Assembly (NCBI GenBank): GCA_016763595.1
Contig: JAESTN010000216.1
Location: 1 to 5,987 of the forward strand
DNA: 5,987 bases
Direction of reading: 5' to 3'
DNA from: Flavobacteriaceae bacterium
Lineage (GTDB): Bacteria; Bacteroidota; Bacteroidia; Flavobacteriales; Flavobacteriaceae
Below the pieces are notes generated by a model, which did no database searches, was not told the DNA's origin, and was given only the letters and a program-made list of their open reading frames with translations. The position numbers and the translations under genes were made by a program. Below, piece by piece: positions 1-5,662 of this stretch (position 1 is the stretch's first letter; each line of letters opens with the position of its first letter).

Positions 1-340
1 CTGCCACAGAGTTTACTGTAGAACCATAGCTTTTTTCTTGATCCCAAAAAGTTTTTCCATTAGGGCTTTTACCTGTTGATCTACCTACCGCATATAATTC
101 CCATTTTACTGTAGAAGTTACTTTTAAAATGGTTGCAGATTTTTTGGTGATGCCTTTTGCATAATCTCCTTTGTTATTAAAAATAAAATTGATTTGTTCT
201 GGAGATATGATGTCCATTTGTAAGATAGGTTTCATTTCAAGAATAATTCCGACTCCTGCTTGTGTTGATTGTTGAGCATTTACTAAGTTTATGATACTTA
301 GAAATACCACGCTTGCTACTAATTTTACTACATTTTTCAT
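1..340 (-). CDS. Secreted protein of unknown function, partial (C-terminus beyond left edge)
   Basis: An open frame of 113 codons runs from the ATG at 338-340 to the window edge with no stop. The product starts MKNVVKLVASVVFLSIINLV and continues NAQQ, a typical signal peptide (basic n-region, hydrophobic core, cleavage probably after NA at about residue 22 to leave an N-terminal Gln). The mature part looks like a beta-rich domain: a segment LEMKPILQMDIISPEQINF at about residues 35-53, then a DYAKGI motif, then alternating hydrophobic strands around VTSTVKWELYAVG. This pattern resembles, from memory, a group of short exported flavobacterial proteins with a 'PIQ-L-V-P / DY--GV' signature and no known function; I could not verify that. 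No lipobox is seen. There is no Shine-Dalgarno sequence, as usual in this phylum. The gene is separated from the upstream hydrolase by about 290 bp containing hairpins, so it is probably transcribed on its own. Existence as a gene is likely; function is unknown. Confidence 0.75.
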   Translation of the reverse strand, partial: MKNVVKLVASVVFLSIINLVNAQQSTQAGVGIILEMKPILQMDIISPEQINFIFNNKGDYAKGITKKSATILKVTSTVKWELYAVGRSTGKSPNGKTFWDQEKSYGSTVNSVA

Positions 341-382
341 ACGAATTGTGTTTAAGGATTATTTTTCAATTTTTGTTATCCA

Positions 383-421
383 TCCTAAGCACCTGTTCGT
401 AAGAACAGATGCAGATTAGGA
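383..421 (-). repeat. Long hairpin in the probable 5' leader of the secreted-protein gene
   Basis: TCCTAA (383-388) pairs with TTAGGA (416-421), and GCACCTGTTC (389-398) pairs with GAACAGATGC (403-412) around a GTAA loop. A three-base bulge (413-415) lies on one side only. Read on the minus strand, the single imperfect position in the inner stem becomes a U-G wobble, so the minus-strand RNA forms a continuous 10-bp inner stem plus a 6-bp outer stem. The hairpin lies 43 nt upstream of the ATG at 340. No U-tract follows it, so it is more likely a leader structure than a terminator. Its role is unknown. Confidence 0.6.
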
Positions 422-522
422 GGGGTTAACATCTTTATAGTCAGGGCAATGAAAAGCACATGCTTTTTACTGCTGATGACATTTTATGAAATTTTTAAAC
501 TGAAAAACGATGTTTAAAACAA

Positions 523-577
523 TTGCTAACACTGTAGGGATTAACTAGCAACACCACATACTAAGGGACTGTGTGGT
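523..577. repeat. Two adjacent inverted repeats downstream of the hydrolase
   Basis: TTGCTA (523-528) pairs with TAGCAA (546-551) around a 17-nt loop. One base later ACCACA (553-558) pairs with TGTGGT (572-577) around a 13-nt loop. Both sit 50-110 nt beyond the hydrolase stop codon in its direction of transcription, so they may stabilise or end its mRNA. Neither has a U-tract on the minus strand. The stems are short and could partly be chance. Confidence 0.35.
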
Positions 578-630
578 TCGTCTCTGTTGATTATACTCTG
601 TACTTAAAATTTATGCGATATCTCTAAAGT

Positions 631-1641
631 TTAAATTTTTTGTACCCAGTTTATAATCATGTCGGTAGCTCTTTTGTCGATGTTGTAAATAACATTCGGC
701 AGCAAAGCACCAGCGGTTAAATAATGATTTAAATTGCGCATTACTTTAACCGTTATTAAGGGGTTGTTGTATTCTTTTAACAAGTTAATTTCCGACTTAG
801 GGTTTACGAACTTATCCTTTGTACCGATAAGGTAAATTGTTGGAATTTGAAGTTGTTTGTAAACAGCTTCATAATCTTGTTTAAAGAGGGTGATATGTGT
901 ATAGCTCCAAAATTTAATGTCTTTTAAATTGAAACCTTTTTTCTTTATGGCTTCAATTCCTTTATTTCTTAAGGCTATATCACTTATGTTTTGATGTTTG
1001 TATGTATTTGTTATGTGTAGTAAAGTATCTAATAATGAAATAGTTTCTTTTTCTGTTTTGTTTTTAACCTTGTATTGAGGTAACGTTTTTATTTGGTATT
1101 TAGATGCGTTAGAAAAGTTCTTTACAGGGGACGCAATCTGAATTAGGAAATCTACTTTAGTGGTAGAGTTATAACTATTTCTTGAAGCAATTACAGATGC
1201 CATACCGCCTAAACTGTGGCCTAATATTCCTACGTCTATATTTTTTAATGCAGGAATTGATTTTATATGTTTTATGCAATAAGAAATATCATCAGTTAAT
1301 CGATCAATGGCAGAGGTGTAATTTCCTTGTGATTTTCCAACACCACGTTCGTCAAATCGATATACGGCAATGTTATTATCTAAAAATGAAGAGGCTAATT
1401 TATGATGCGCATACCGCGTATCTTTTCCTGATCCAGGAATAATAATAATAATTTTTTTGTAGGATTTTTTTGGACTAATTAGAGTCCCAGATAGACGTAG
1501 CCCATCCGTATGGTTAAAGAAGTTTAACTCTTGGGAGTTATAGTTTTCTTTCCCTTTTATTTCTCTTTCATGAGAAAACATGATTTGACCATTTACCAAT
1601 GTACACATCAAAAAGAGTGACATTACTATGATATTTTTCAT
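631..1641 (-). CDS. Exported alpha/beta hydrolase (serine hydrolase, S33/lysophospholipase-like)
   Basis: This 336-residue protein is a probable esterase, lipase or peptidase-type serine hydrolase. Residues 1-18 form a signal peptide (MKNIIVMSLFLMCTLVNG) with likely cleavage before Gln19; no lipobox is present, so it is probably a soluble periplasmic enzyme. The core alpha/beta-hydrolase fold starts near residue 35. Visible motifs are the oxyanion-hole strand IIIIIPGSG (64-72), the FDERGVGKS segment (96-104), the nucleophile elbow GHSLGG with Ser143, the acid in GTKD (Asp276) and the His in NLNHY (His306). The triad is complete and in the usual order and spacing. A lysine-rich, mostly helical insert at about 180-255 forms the probable lid. 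The substrate cannot be told from sequence; lysophospholipase or aminopeptidase labels would be guesses. Start ATG at 1639-1641 is preceded by AT-rich sequence without a Shine-Dalgarno site, and it gives the correct signal peptide. A TAnnTTTG promoter box lies about 170 nt upstream. Fold and catalytic residues are certain, specificity is not. Confidence 0.9.
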   Translation of the reverse strand: MKNIIVMSLFLMCTLVNGQIMFSHEREIKGKENYNSQELNFFNHTDGLRLSGTLISPKKSYKKIIIIIPGSGKDTRYAHHKLASSFLDNNIAVYRFDERGVGKSQGNYTSAIDRLTDDISYCIKHIKSIPALKNIDVGILGHSLGGMASVIASRNSYNSTTKVDFLIQIASPVKNFSNASKYQIKTLPQYKVKNKTEKETISLLDTLLHITNTYKHQNISDIALRNKGIEAIKKKGFNLKDIKFWSYTHITLFKQDYEAVYKQLQIPTIYLIGTKDKFVNPKSEINLLKEYNNPLITVKVMRNLNHYLTAGALLPNVIYNIDKRATDMIINWVQKI

Positions 1642-1725
1642 AATAAAATAATATAATTACGCTTTTACACTGTTCTTATATCTTATTTAGGGTAAGGGTA
1701 GATATTTTAATTGATGAACTTTAAG

Positions 1726-1793
1726 GGAATTCATCTGATAAACCAGGGGTGTTTATCGCATCGTATTTAAGGGAGTAAAGGAACGTGAATTCC
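1726..1793 (-). promoter_or_regulatory. Structured 5' leader of the hydrolase mRNA
   Basis: An outer stem GGAATTCA (1726-1733) with TGAATTCC (1786-1793) encloses a perfect 7-bp hairpin, GATAAAC (1737-1743) with GTTTATC (1751-1757), loop CAGGGGT. The strand 1786-1793 could instead fold locally, as GGAA (1780-1783) with TTCC (1790-1793), so two mutually exclusive structures are possible. The element lies wholly within the predicted leader, between the promoter box at 1810-1817 and the ATG at 1641. It matches no riboswitch class I recognise. A regulatory role is inferred from position only. Confidence 0.35.
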
Positions 1794-1809
1794 TTCATTA
1801 AATTCTTTG

Positions 1810-1817
1810 CAAAGATA
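1810..1817 (-). promoter_or_regulatory. Bacteroidota-type -7 promoter box for the hydrolase
   Basis: The minus strand reads TATCTTTG, a full match to the flavobacterial -7 consensus TAnnTTTG. The -33 TTG element is weak: the best candidate is ATG at 1835-1837, with a spacing of 17 bp, slightly short. A transcription start near 1803 would give a leader of about 160 nt before the hydrolase ATG. An A/T tract (nine A on the plus strand, 1820-1828) lies just upstream, which fits promoter DNA. Confidence 0.55.
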
Positions 1818-1839
1818 GTAAAAAAAAAGAAATACATAT

Positions 1840-1853
1840 AGGTATTTATACCT
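1840..1853. promoter_or_regulatory. Palindrome upstream of the hydrolase promoter, possible operator
   Basis: AGGTAT and ATACCT are perfect 6-bp arms separated by TT. The site covers about -37 to -50 relative to the predicted start of the hydrolase transcript, a usual place for an activator or for a regulator overlapping the -33 element. The palindrome itself is certain; its function is inferred from position. Confidence 0.3.
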
Positions 1854-1898
1854 GATTTAGAACGTGAATTTAAATTTACCTTCAACAATTGTATTCAA

Positions 1899-1932
1899 AA
1901 TCAAAAGCGTTGTAATTACAGTGCTTTTGATT
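1899..1932 (-). terminator. 34-bp inverted repeat, possible terminator behind the kinase
   Basis: AATCAAAAGC (1899-1908) and GCTTTTGATT (1923-1932) are perfect 10-bp arms. The centre contains a second perfect palindrome, TGTAATTACA (1911-1920), joined to each arm by GT. In plus-strand RNA the joins are G-U wobbles, so nearly the whole element pairs; in minus-strand RNA they are A-C mismatches, leaving two stems. It lies 147 nt beyond the kinase stop and upstream of the hydrolase promoter, which suits a terminator or boundary element. The U-tract is short on the minus strand (TT then GAAT), so intrinsic termination is only moderately supported. Binding of a dimeric regulator to the inner palindrome is an alternative. 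Confidence 0.45.
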
Positions 1933-1941
1933 AGGGAGAAT

Positions 1942-2079
1942 TTAATTTTTACGGGTATACGCCGCTCGTTTGTAGCGGTCTCCTGGACTCAATTTGCCTA
2001 ATTCAAAAATCTAACAAAAACATTCTTGATCGCCACCTGATATACCTCTTTGATGTAATTCATATTTAGGTATTCCATG
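1942..2079 (-). pseudogene. Coding-like tail in frame with the kinase, interrupted by a TAG
   Basis: Directly after the kinase TAG (2080-2082) the same frame continues for 22 sense codons, ending SGGDQECFC before a TAG at 2011-2013. It then runs 22 more codons, IFEL then GKLSPGDRYKRAAYTRKN, to a TAA at 1942-1944. The last part is locally richer in GC than the surroundings and has a protein-like composition. It could be the decayed 3' end of another gene, a lost extension of the kinase, or chance. I recognise no family. A single inserted T in the run of five T at 2004-2008 would also join it to the 26-codon ORF that starts at 2078. No start site or function can be assigned. Confidence 0.2.
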
Positions 2080-5000
2080 CTATTTTTTTATTGTAAAATG
2101 AAAAGTTGTGCCAATTCCAATTTCAGACTCCAACCAAATATTTCCTTTATGAAATTCAACAATTTTTTTTACAATTGATAGACCAATACCTGAAGATCCC
2201 TTACTTTTATTTAAAGAATGAAATATTTCAAATATTTTATCAAAATATTTCTTTTGAATTCCAATACCATTATCATTTACTGAAAACTTGTGATGAGTTT
2301 TGTTATTTAAGTAATCGATTAATACAACTCCCTTTTCTTTGTCACTAAACTTAACAGCATTACCAATTAAGTTCTGAAAAAGTTGTTTGAAACGTGTCTT
2401 TTCTCCTTTTAAAATTGGCAGATCATTTTGTATTATAATAGCTATTTTGGACGATGATTGAAAATCTTCAGTAATGGATTTTACAATTTGATTTAAATCA
2501 ACCGATTCTTCAGTAGAAGTGTCTGAAACAACACTAGAATAATTTAATACATCAGAAATTAATTGTTCCATGTTTTCAAGTGTAAATTCAATCAGATTAA
2601 AATTCTTCATACTTTTAGCATCGAATTTATCATAATTGTCCTCTTTTATCCAGTTTATTAATGCATCAAGACTTCGTAAAGGTGATTTTAAATCGTGAGA
2701 AACTACATGTGCATATTCTTGCAGTTCAACGTTACTTTTCTCTAATTCATGTAATAATACTTTGTTTTTTTCTTCAGCTTTATCTTTAAGATCACGGATC
2801 ATTGCATTCTCTAATTCATTAGAAACAATTTTCGCAATATCAGACAATGTCTCTAACTGTTTTGAGGTGAAGTAATTTCTATCATTATGCTCAGAATCTA
2901 TTACGCCAATAATTTTTTCTTTTGATATAATAGGAACTGCTATTTCTGAAAACCTATTAGTATCATCAACTATATATCTTTTGTCTTTTGAAGTGTCTTT
3001 AATAATTTCAGCTTTGCCTGTCTTGGCGACATGTCCAACAATCCCTGTTCCTATTTGTAAGCTTAATTTATTAATAACTTGCTTCTGTTTTACTTTTTTA
3101 CCATAAGCAGCAACTTGTTCTAAAAAGTTTGTTTTACTATTATATAAATAGATAACACAGTCATTTGAACCAAGATAATTGGCAATTCTATTTACAATTT
3201 CCCAGGCAATGTCGTACGTATTAATTTTACCTAAAATGGCTTTTGCAATGTCATTTATGACCTGATCTTTCAGAACGTCTTCTCTTTCTTCTGTGATATC
3301 TTCAACAAATACAAGTTGATAATTTATAGTACCATTTATAGATCTAACTGCCTCAAGCTTGGTTCTTGTCCAAACAATCGCTCCATTTTTCTGTATAAAT
3401 CTCCTTTGGCTGGTATAATTATCAATCTTTCCGGAATCCATTTTTGTGACCAAGATCTTAGACTCTTTTACATCTTCTGGATGTGAGATCTTATCAATTG
3501 TAAGTTCAATAATTTCATTTTCAGTATACCCAAATAGTTCATGAAATGCTCGATTACATTTTAAGATCTTGTTATTTTTCACTAATGCAATTCCAAAAGT
3601 AGAATTATCTACAATAATATCTAATTGCTTTTTTTGTTGTTGAATTAACTCGGCTTGTTTTATTTCGGATGTAATATCTGTTCCTACAGTAATGATGTTT
3701 TCAATTCTTCCTTCCGCATTAAATATGAAGTTTACATTTTGCCCAAACCATATCTCCTTCCCCTCTTTATTAATAGCGAGTAGTTCAATGTAGCTTTCTG
3801 GTATTTTCTGAGTGAATTGATTCTGGTAAAATGCTTGCACTCTGGCTTTGTGACTTTGTTCGACAAAATCCATGAAATTCATTTTTTTCATCTCCTCTAA
3901 GGAATAGCCCAATTCCCTGATGGTTGTGGGATTTACATAAGTATAATCACCTTTGTAATTTTGTTCTGATATGAAAACACCGGCGTCTTCGACGATCATC
4001 TTAAATTTTCTCTGTTCTTCGATAAGCTCTTTTTTAATAATGGATTTTTTCGCTTCACTTTTCTTCAAAGCAATTTCGGCTAGTTTTTGTTTTGTAATGT
4101 CTCTTCCTACAGAAATGACATTTTGGAGGCTTCCGTCCGACTTAAAATTATATGTTAAATTTTGCCCAAGCCACGCTGTGCCACCCTTTTTAGTAAGGAG
4201 TGGGAATTCAATGTAGCTCTCGGATGTTTTTTGCTCGAGTAGATTCTGGAAAAACGCAAAGGCTTTGTCTTTGTAACTTTCTTCAACCAAATCTAAAAAA
4301 TTCATTTTTTTTAGTTCCTCTAAAGAATAGCCCGTTAACTTTACCCCTTTAGGATTTACATAAGTAAAACAACCTTTGTGATCAGATTCAGATATGAGAG
4401 CACTGGCAGTTTTCAAAATCACCTGAAGCTTTTCCTGTTCTTTAATAAGCTCTTTCTCTATAAAGGCTTTATTTTCTTTACTTTTCTCTAAGGCAATTTC
4501 AGCAAGTTTTTGTTTGGTGATTTCTCTTCCTATAGTTATGACTTTTTCGATGTGTCCGTTCGACTTAAATATGAAGTTTACATTTTGCCCAATCCAGTGT
4601 AACTCCCCTTTTTTTGAGATTAAAGGATGTTCAATGTAGGCATCTGATTTTTTTTGAATGATTTGCTCCTGGTAAAACGCTAGTAATTTGTCTTTGTATC
4701 TTTCTTCTATCAACTCCAAATAATGCATTTTTTTCAGCTCATCTAATGAATAGCCTGTCATCTTTACGATTGAAGGATTTGCATAGGTAAAATAACCTTT
4801 ATAATTGGATTCATAAATCAGAACACTCACATTTTCAACAATCAATTTAAACTTTTGCTGTTCTTTAGTAAGCGCTTTTTCAATAACGTCTCTATTCTGT
4901 TTACTTTTCTTCAAAGCGATTTCTGTAAGTTTTTGTTTTGTAATATCTCTTCCTACAGTAATGACATTTTGGAGGCGTCCGTTAGACTTAAAATTGTATT

Positions 5001-5418
5001 TTACATTTTGTTCAATCCATAAAATCTCTCCTTCCTTAGTGACTACGGGGATTTCATTGATGCCCTCTGATATTTTTTTATCGAATAGATTCTGGTAAAA
5101 CGCATATATTTTGTCTTGGTGACTTTCTTTGATAAATTTCAGAGAATGGATTTTTTTCAGCTCCTCCATTGAATAGCCTATTTTTTTTAGAAAAAATGGA
5201 TTTGCATAGGTGAAATACCCTTTGACATTAATTTCAGATATGAGAACACTCGCGCTTTCCACAATCATCTGAAGCTTTTTCTTTTCTTCAATAAGTTCTT
5301 TTTCATTAATGATTCGTTTTTCTACACTTTTCTTCAATGTGATTTTTTTCACTTTCTTTCTAGCAGCTTTTTCATGATTAAGAGCCTGTTGTTGTATTTC
5401 AATTTTCTTATCCCTCAT
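2080..5418 (-). CDS. Multi-PAS/GAF sensor histidine kinase, cytoplasmic, 1112 residues
   Basis: This is a soluble sensor kinase that autophosphorylates on His and passes the phosphate to a separate regulator. Order: N-terminal basic coiled coil (1-48); PAS1 about 49-160, PAS2 190-301, PAS3 331-442, PAS4 472-583, each ending in a (G)xDIT/EIT motif and joined by charged helical linkers; a divergent PAS5 about 598-709; GAF about 720-872; coiled coil 873-900; HisKA with SHDLKSPL and His908; HATPase_c with N box NLIGNAVKFSD (1016-1026), G1 DNGIGI (1049-1054), F box FEIFHSL, G2 GSSGIGL (1074-1080) and G3 GIGTTF. All catalytic boxes are intact. No transmembrane segment, signal peptide or receiver domain is seen. 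The PAS domains lack the LOV GRNCRFLQ signature, and the GAF lacks an obvious bilin-binding Cys, so the ligand is unknown. The H box resembles those of phytochrome-type kinases. The start ATG at 5416-5418 is kept because the N-terminal helix aligns with the later repeat linkers. The upstream Rcp1-like regulator is the likely partner. Confidence 0.95.
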   Translation of the reverse strand: MRDKKIEIQQQALNHEKAARKKVKKITLKKSVEKRIINEKELIEEKKKLQMIVESASVLISEINVKGYFTYANPFFLKKIGYSMEELKKIHSLKFIKESHQDKIYAFYQNLFDKKISEGINEIPVVTKEGEILWIEQNVKYNFKSNGRLQNVITVGRDITKQKLTEIALKKSKQNRDVIEKALTKEQQKFKLIVENVSVLIYESNYKGYFTYANPSIVKMTGYSLDELKKMHYLELIEERYKDKLLAFYQEQIIQKKSDAYIEHPLISKKGELHWIGQNVNFIFKSNGHIEKVITIGREITKQKLAEIALEKSKENKAFIEKELIKEQEKLQVILKTASALISESDHKGCFTYVNPKGVKLTGYSLEELKKMNFLDLVEESYKDKAFAFFQNLLEQKTSESYIEFPLLTKKGGTAWLGQNLTYNFKSDGSLQNVISVGRDITKQKLAEIALKKSEAKKSIIKKELIEEQRKFKMIVEDAGVFISEQNYKGDYTYVNPTTIRELGYSLEEMKKMNFMDFVEQSHKARVQAFYQNQFTQKIPESYIELLAINKEGKEIWFGQNVNFIFNAEGRIENIITVGTDITSEIKQAELIQQQKKQLDIIVDNSTFGIALVKNNKILKCNRAFHELFGYTENEIIELTIDKISHPEDVKESKILVTKMDSGKIDNYTSQRRFIQKNGAIVWTRTKLEAVRSINGTINYQLVFVEDITEEREDVLKDQVINDIAKAILGKINTYDIAWEIVNRIANYLGSNDCVIYLYNSKTNFLEQVAAYGKKVKQKQVINKLSLQIGTGIVGHVAKTGKAEIIKDTSKDKRYIVDDTNRFSEIAVPIISKEKIIGVIDSEHNDRNYFTSKQLETLSDIAKIVSNELENAMIRDLKDKAEEKNKVLLHELEKSNVELQEYAHVVSHDLKSPLRSLDALINWIKEDNYDKFDAKSMKNFNLIEFTLENMEQLISDVLNYSSVVSDTSTEESVDLNQIVKSITEDFQSSSKIAIIIQNDLPILKGEKTRFKQLFQNLIGNAVKFSDKEKGVVLIDYLNNKTHHKFSVNDNGIGIQKKYFDKIFEIFHSLNKSKGSSGIGLSIVKKIVEFHKGNIWLESEIGIGTTFHFTIKK
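3658..5349 (-). repeat. Four tandem coiled-coil/PAS repeats, 423-bp period, inside the kinase gene
   Basis: The unit is a charged helical linker followed by one PAS domain. By residue count the motif GYFTYANP begins at 67 and 208, with GCFTYVNP at 349 and GDYTYVNP at 490, exactly 141 residues apart each time. The linkers keep the same register: LKKS at 28-31 in the N-terminal linker matches LKKS at 451-454, three periods later. The units are therefore about 5349-4927, 4926-4504, 4503-4081 and 4080-3658, with the last end diverging after GTDIT. DNA similarity is visible too, for example in the segments beginning cctttg/cctttat near 3950, 4373, 4796 and 5219. PAS5 is outside the array and differs in sequence and spacing. 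Confidence 0.9.
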
Positions 5419-5450
5419 TGTGTTTAAGACACTAAATTTAATGTTGGTTT

Positions 5451-5480
5451 TATTACCTTTTATTACCTTTTATTATTTTT
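5451..5480 (-). repeat. 10-bp tandem repeat in the kinase leader
   Basis: TATTACCTTT occurs twice perfectly (5451-5460, 5461-5470), followed by a degenerate third copy TATTATTTTT. On the minus strand it reads AAAGGTAATA and lies 33-62 nt upstream of the kinase ATG. AAAGG resembles a ribosome-binding site but is too far from the start to act as one. Slippage here could change leader length; no effect can be shown from one sequence. Confidence 0.5.
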
Positions 5481-5510
5481 TCTTCAATGATGATTCAGAT
5501 TTATGGTGTT

Positions 5511-5518
5511 CAAAGGTT
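5511..5518 (-). promoter_or_regulatory. Possible weak -7 box for the kinase
   Basis: The minus strand reads AACCTTTG, one mismatch from the flavobacterial TAnnTTTG consensus, 93 nt upstream of the kinase ATG. No clear -33 TTG is found at the expected distance. It is the only TTTG-containing candidate in the spacer. Confidence 0.2.
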
Positions 5519-5624
5519 CTGTTATTTATGAATTATAAAAATTACCTACTTGAAATACAGTATGTTATCTGTAATTTGAATTGCTTTTTAATTTGGTGTT
5601 TTATGATTTCTCATATATTTTCTT

Positions 5625-5646
5625 ACACTTAAATGAGTGTTTTTTT
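5625..5646. repeat. Short hairpin with T-run just past the response regulator stop
   Basis: ACACT (5625-5629) pairs with AGTGT (5636-5640), followed on the plus strand by T through 5646. This has the form of an intrinsic terminator for plus-strand transcription, but no plus-strand gene is seen. On the minus strand, where the regulator stops 17 nt before the A-run, the hairpin is followed by AAGAAAA, so it would not act as a classical terminator. It is weak (5 bp). Confidence 0.3.
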
Positions 5647-5662
5647 CAATGAAATAAAGCAT

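Larger units (their letters stand above)
341..630. other. Non-coding spacer between hydrolase and secreted protein, rich in inverted repeats
   Basis: This 290-bp stretch holds no convincing gene. It contains at least three inverted repeats: a long hairpin at 383-421, and two adjacent shorter ones at 523-551 and 553-577. A small near-palindrome AAAAGC-ACAT-GCTTTT lies at 452-467. For the minus-strand genes it is both the 3' flank of the hydrolase and the 5' flank of the secreted gene. I found no TAnnTTTG box on the minus strand here, so the promoter of the secreted gene is not located. No arm is followed by a clean U-tract in the minus direction, so no strong intrinsic terminator can be called behind the hydrolase. 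Confidence 0.6.
1642..2079. other. Spacer between kinase and hydrolase with promoter, leader structure, repeats and a coding-like tail
   Basis: The 438 bp divide into three parts. 1942-2079 continues the kinase frame beyond its stop with coding-like content. 1899-1932 is a strong inverted repeat. 1642-1860 holds the hydrolase promoter and a leader of about 160 nt with nested inverted repeats and short direct repeats (TTTAAGGGA at 1720-1728 and 1766-1774; GAACGTGAATT at 1781-1791 and 1860-1870). I see no complete gene. A 26-codon minus-strand ORF starting at 2078, one base after the kinase stop, is too short to call. Confidence 0.6.
5419..5662. other. Spacer between response regulator and kinase
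   Basis: 244 bp, very AT-rich, with no supported gene. It holds a weak hairpin with a plus-strand T-run (5625-5646), a possible weak kinase promoter box (5511-5518) and a short tandem repeat (5451-5480). The length leaves open whether kinase and regulator are co-transcribed or the kinase has its own promoter here. Confidence 0.6.

Noticed and set aside
389..412. Possible LexA/SOS operator in CTGTTC-GTAA-GAACAG
   Set aside because: The half-sites are in the order GTTC then GAAC, the reverse of the known GAAC-N4-GTTC box, and the longer flanking pairing favours an RNA hairpin.
449..517. Plus-strand 22-codon ORF starting ATG at 449, preceded by AGGG, hydrophobic N-terminus
   Set aside because: It is very short, overlaps an inverted repeat, and has no promoter or homology that I recognise. 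Shine-Dalgarno sites are not typical here, so the AGGG carries little weight.
560..590. GGTTCG reminiscent of a tRNA T-loop
   Set aside because: No acceptor, D or anticodon arms can be built around it on either strand.
1182..1442. Plus-strand ORF opposite the hydrolase
   Set aside because: It is antisense to the conserved catalytic core of the hydrolase and is a shadow of that gene.
1962..1978. GC-rich hairpin CCGCT-N7-AGCGG as a possible recombination or REP-type site
   Set aside because: The stem is only 5 bp, no second copy is seen in the window, and it coincides with the coding-like tail, which explains the local composition equally well.
1998..2078. Minus-strand 26-codon ORF starting one base after the kinase stop
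   Set aside because: It is too short and has no recognisable product; the overlapping kinase-frame tail looks at least as coding-like. It may be chance or part of a decayed gene.
3971..4216. Plus-strand ORFs opposite the kinase (here and at 2106-2348)
   Set aside because: They are shadows of the PAS and ATPase regions; no independent support.
5420..5632. Plus-strand ORF of 70 codons in the regulator-kinase spacer
   Set aside because: The product is rich in Phe, Leu, Tyr and Asn, as expected from random AT-rich DNA. It has no credible promoter or family, and it runs antisense to the kinase leader.
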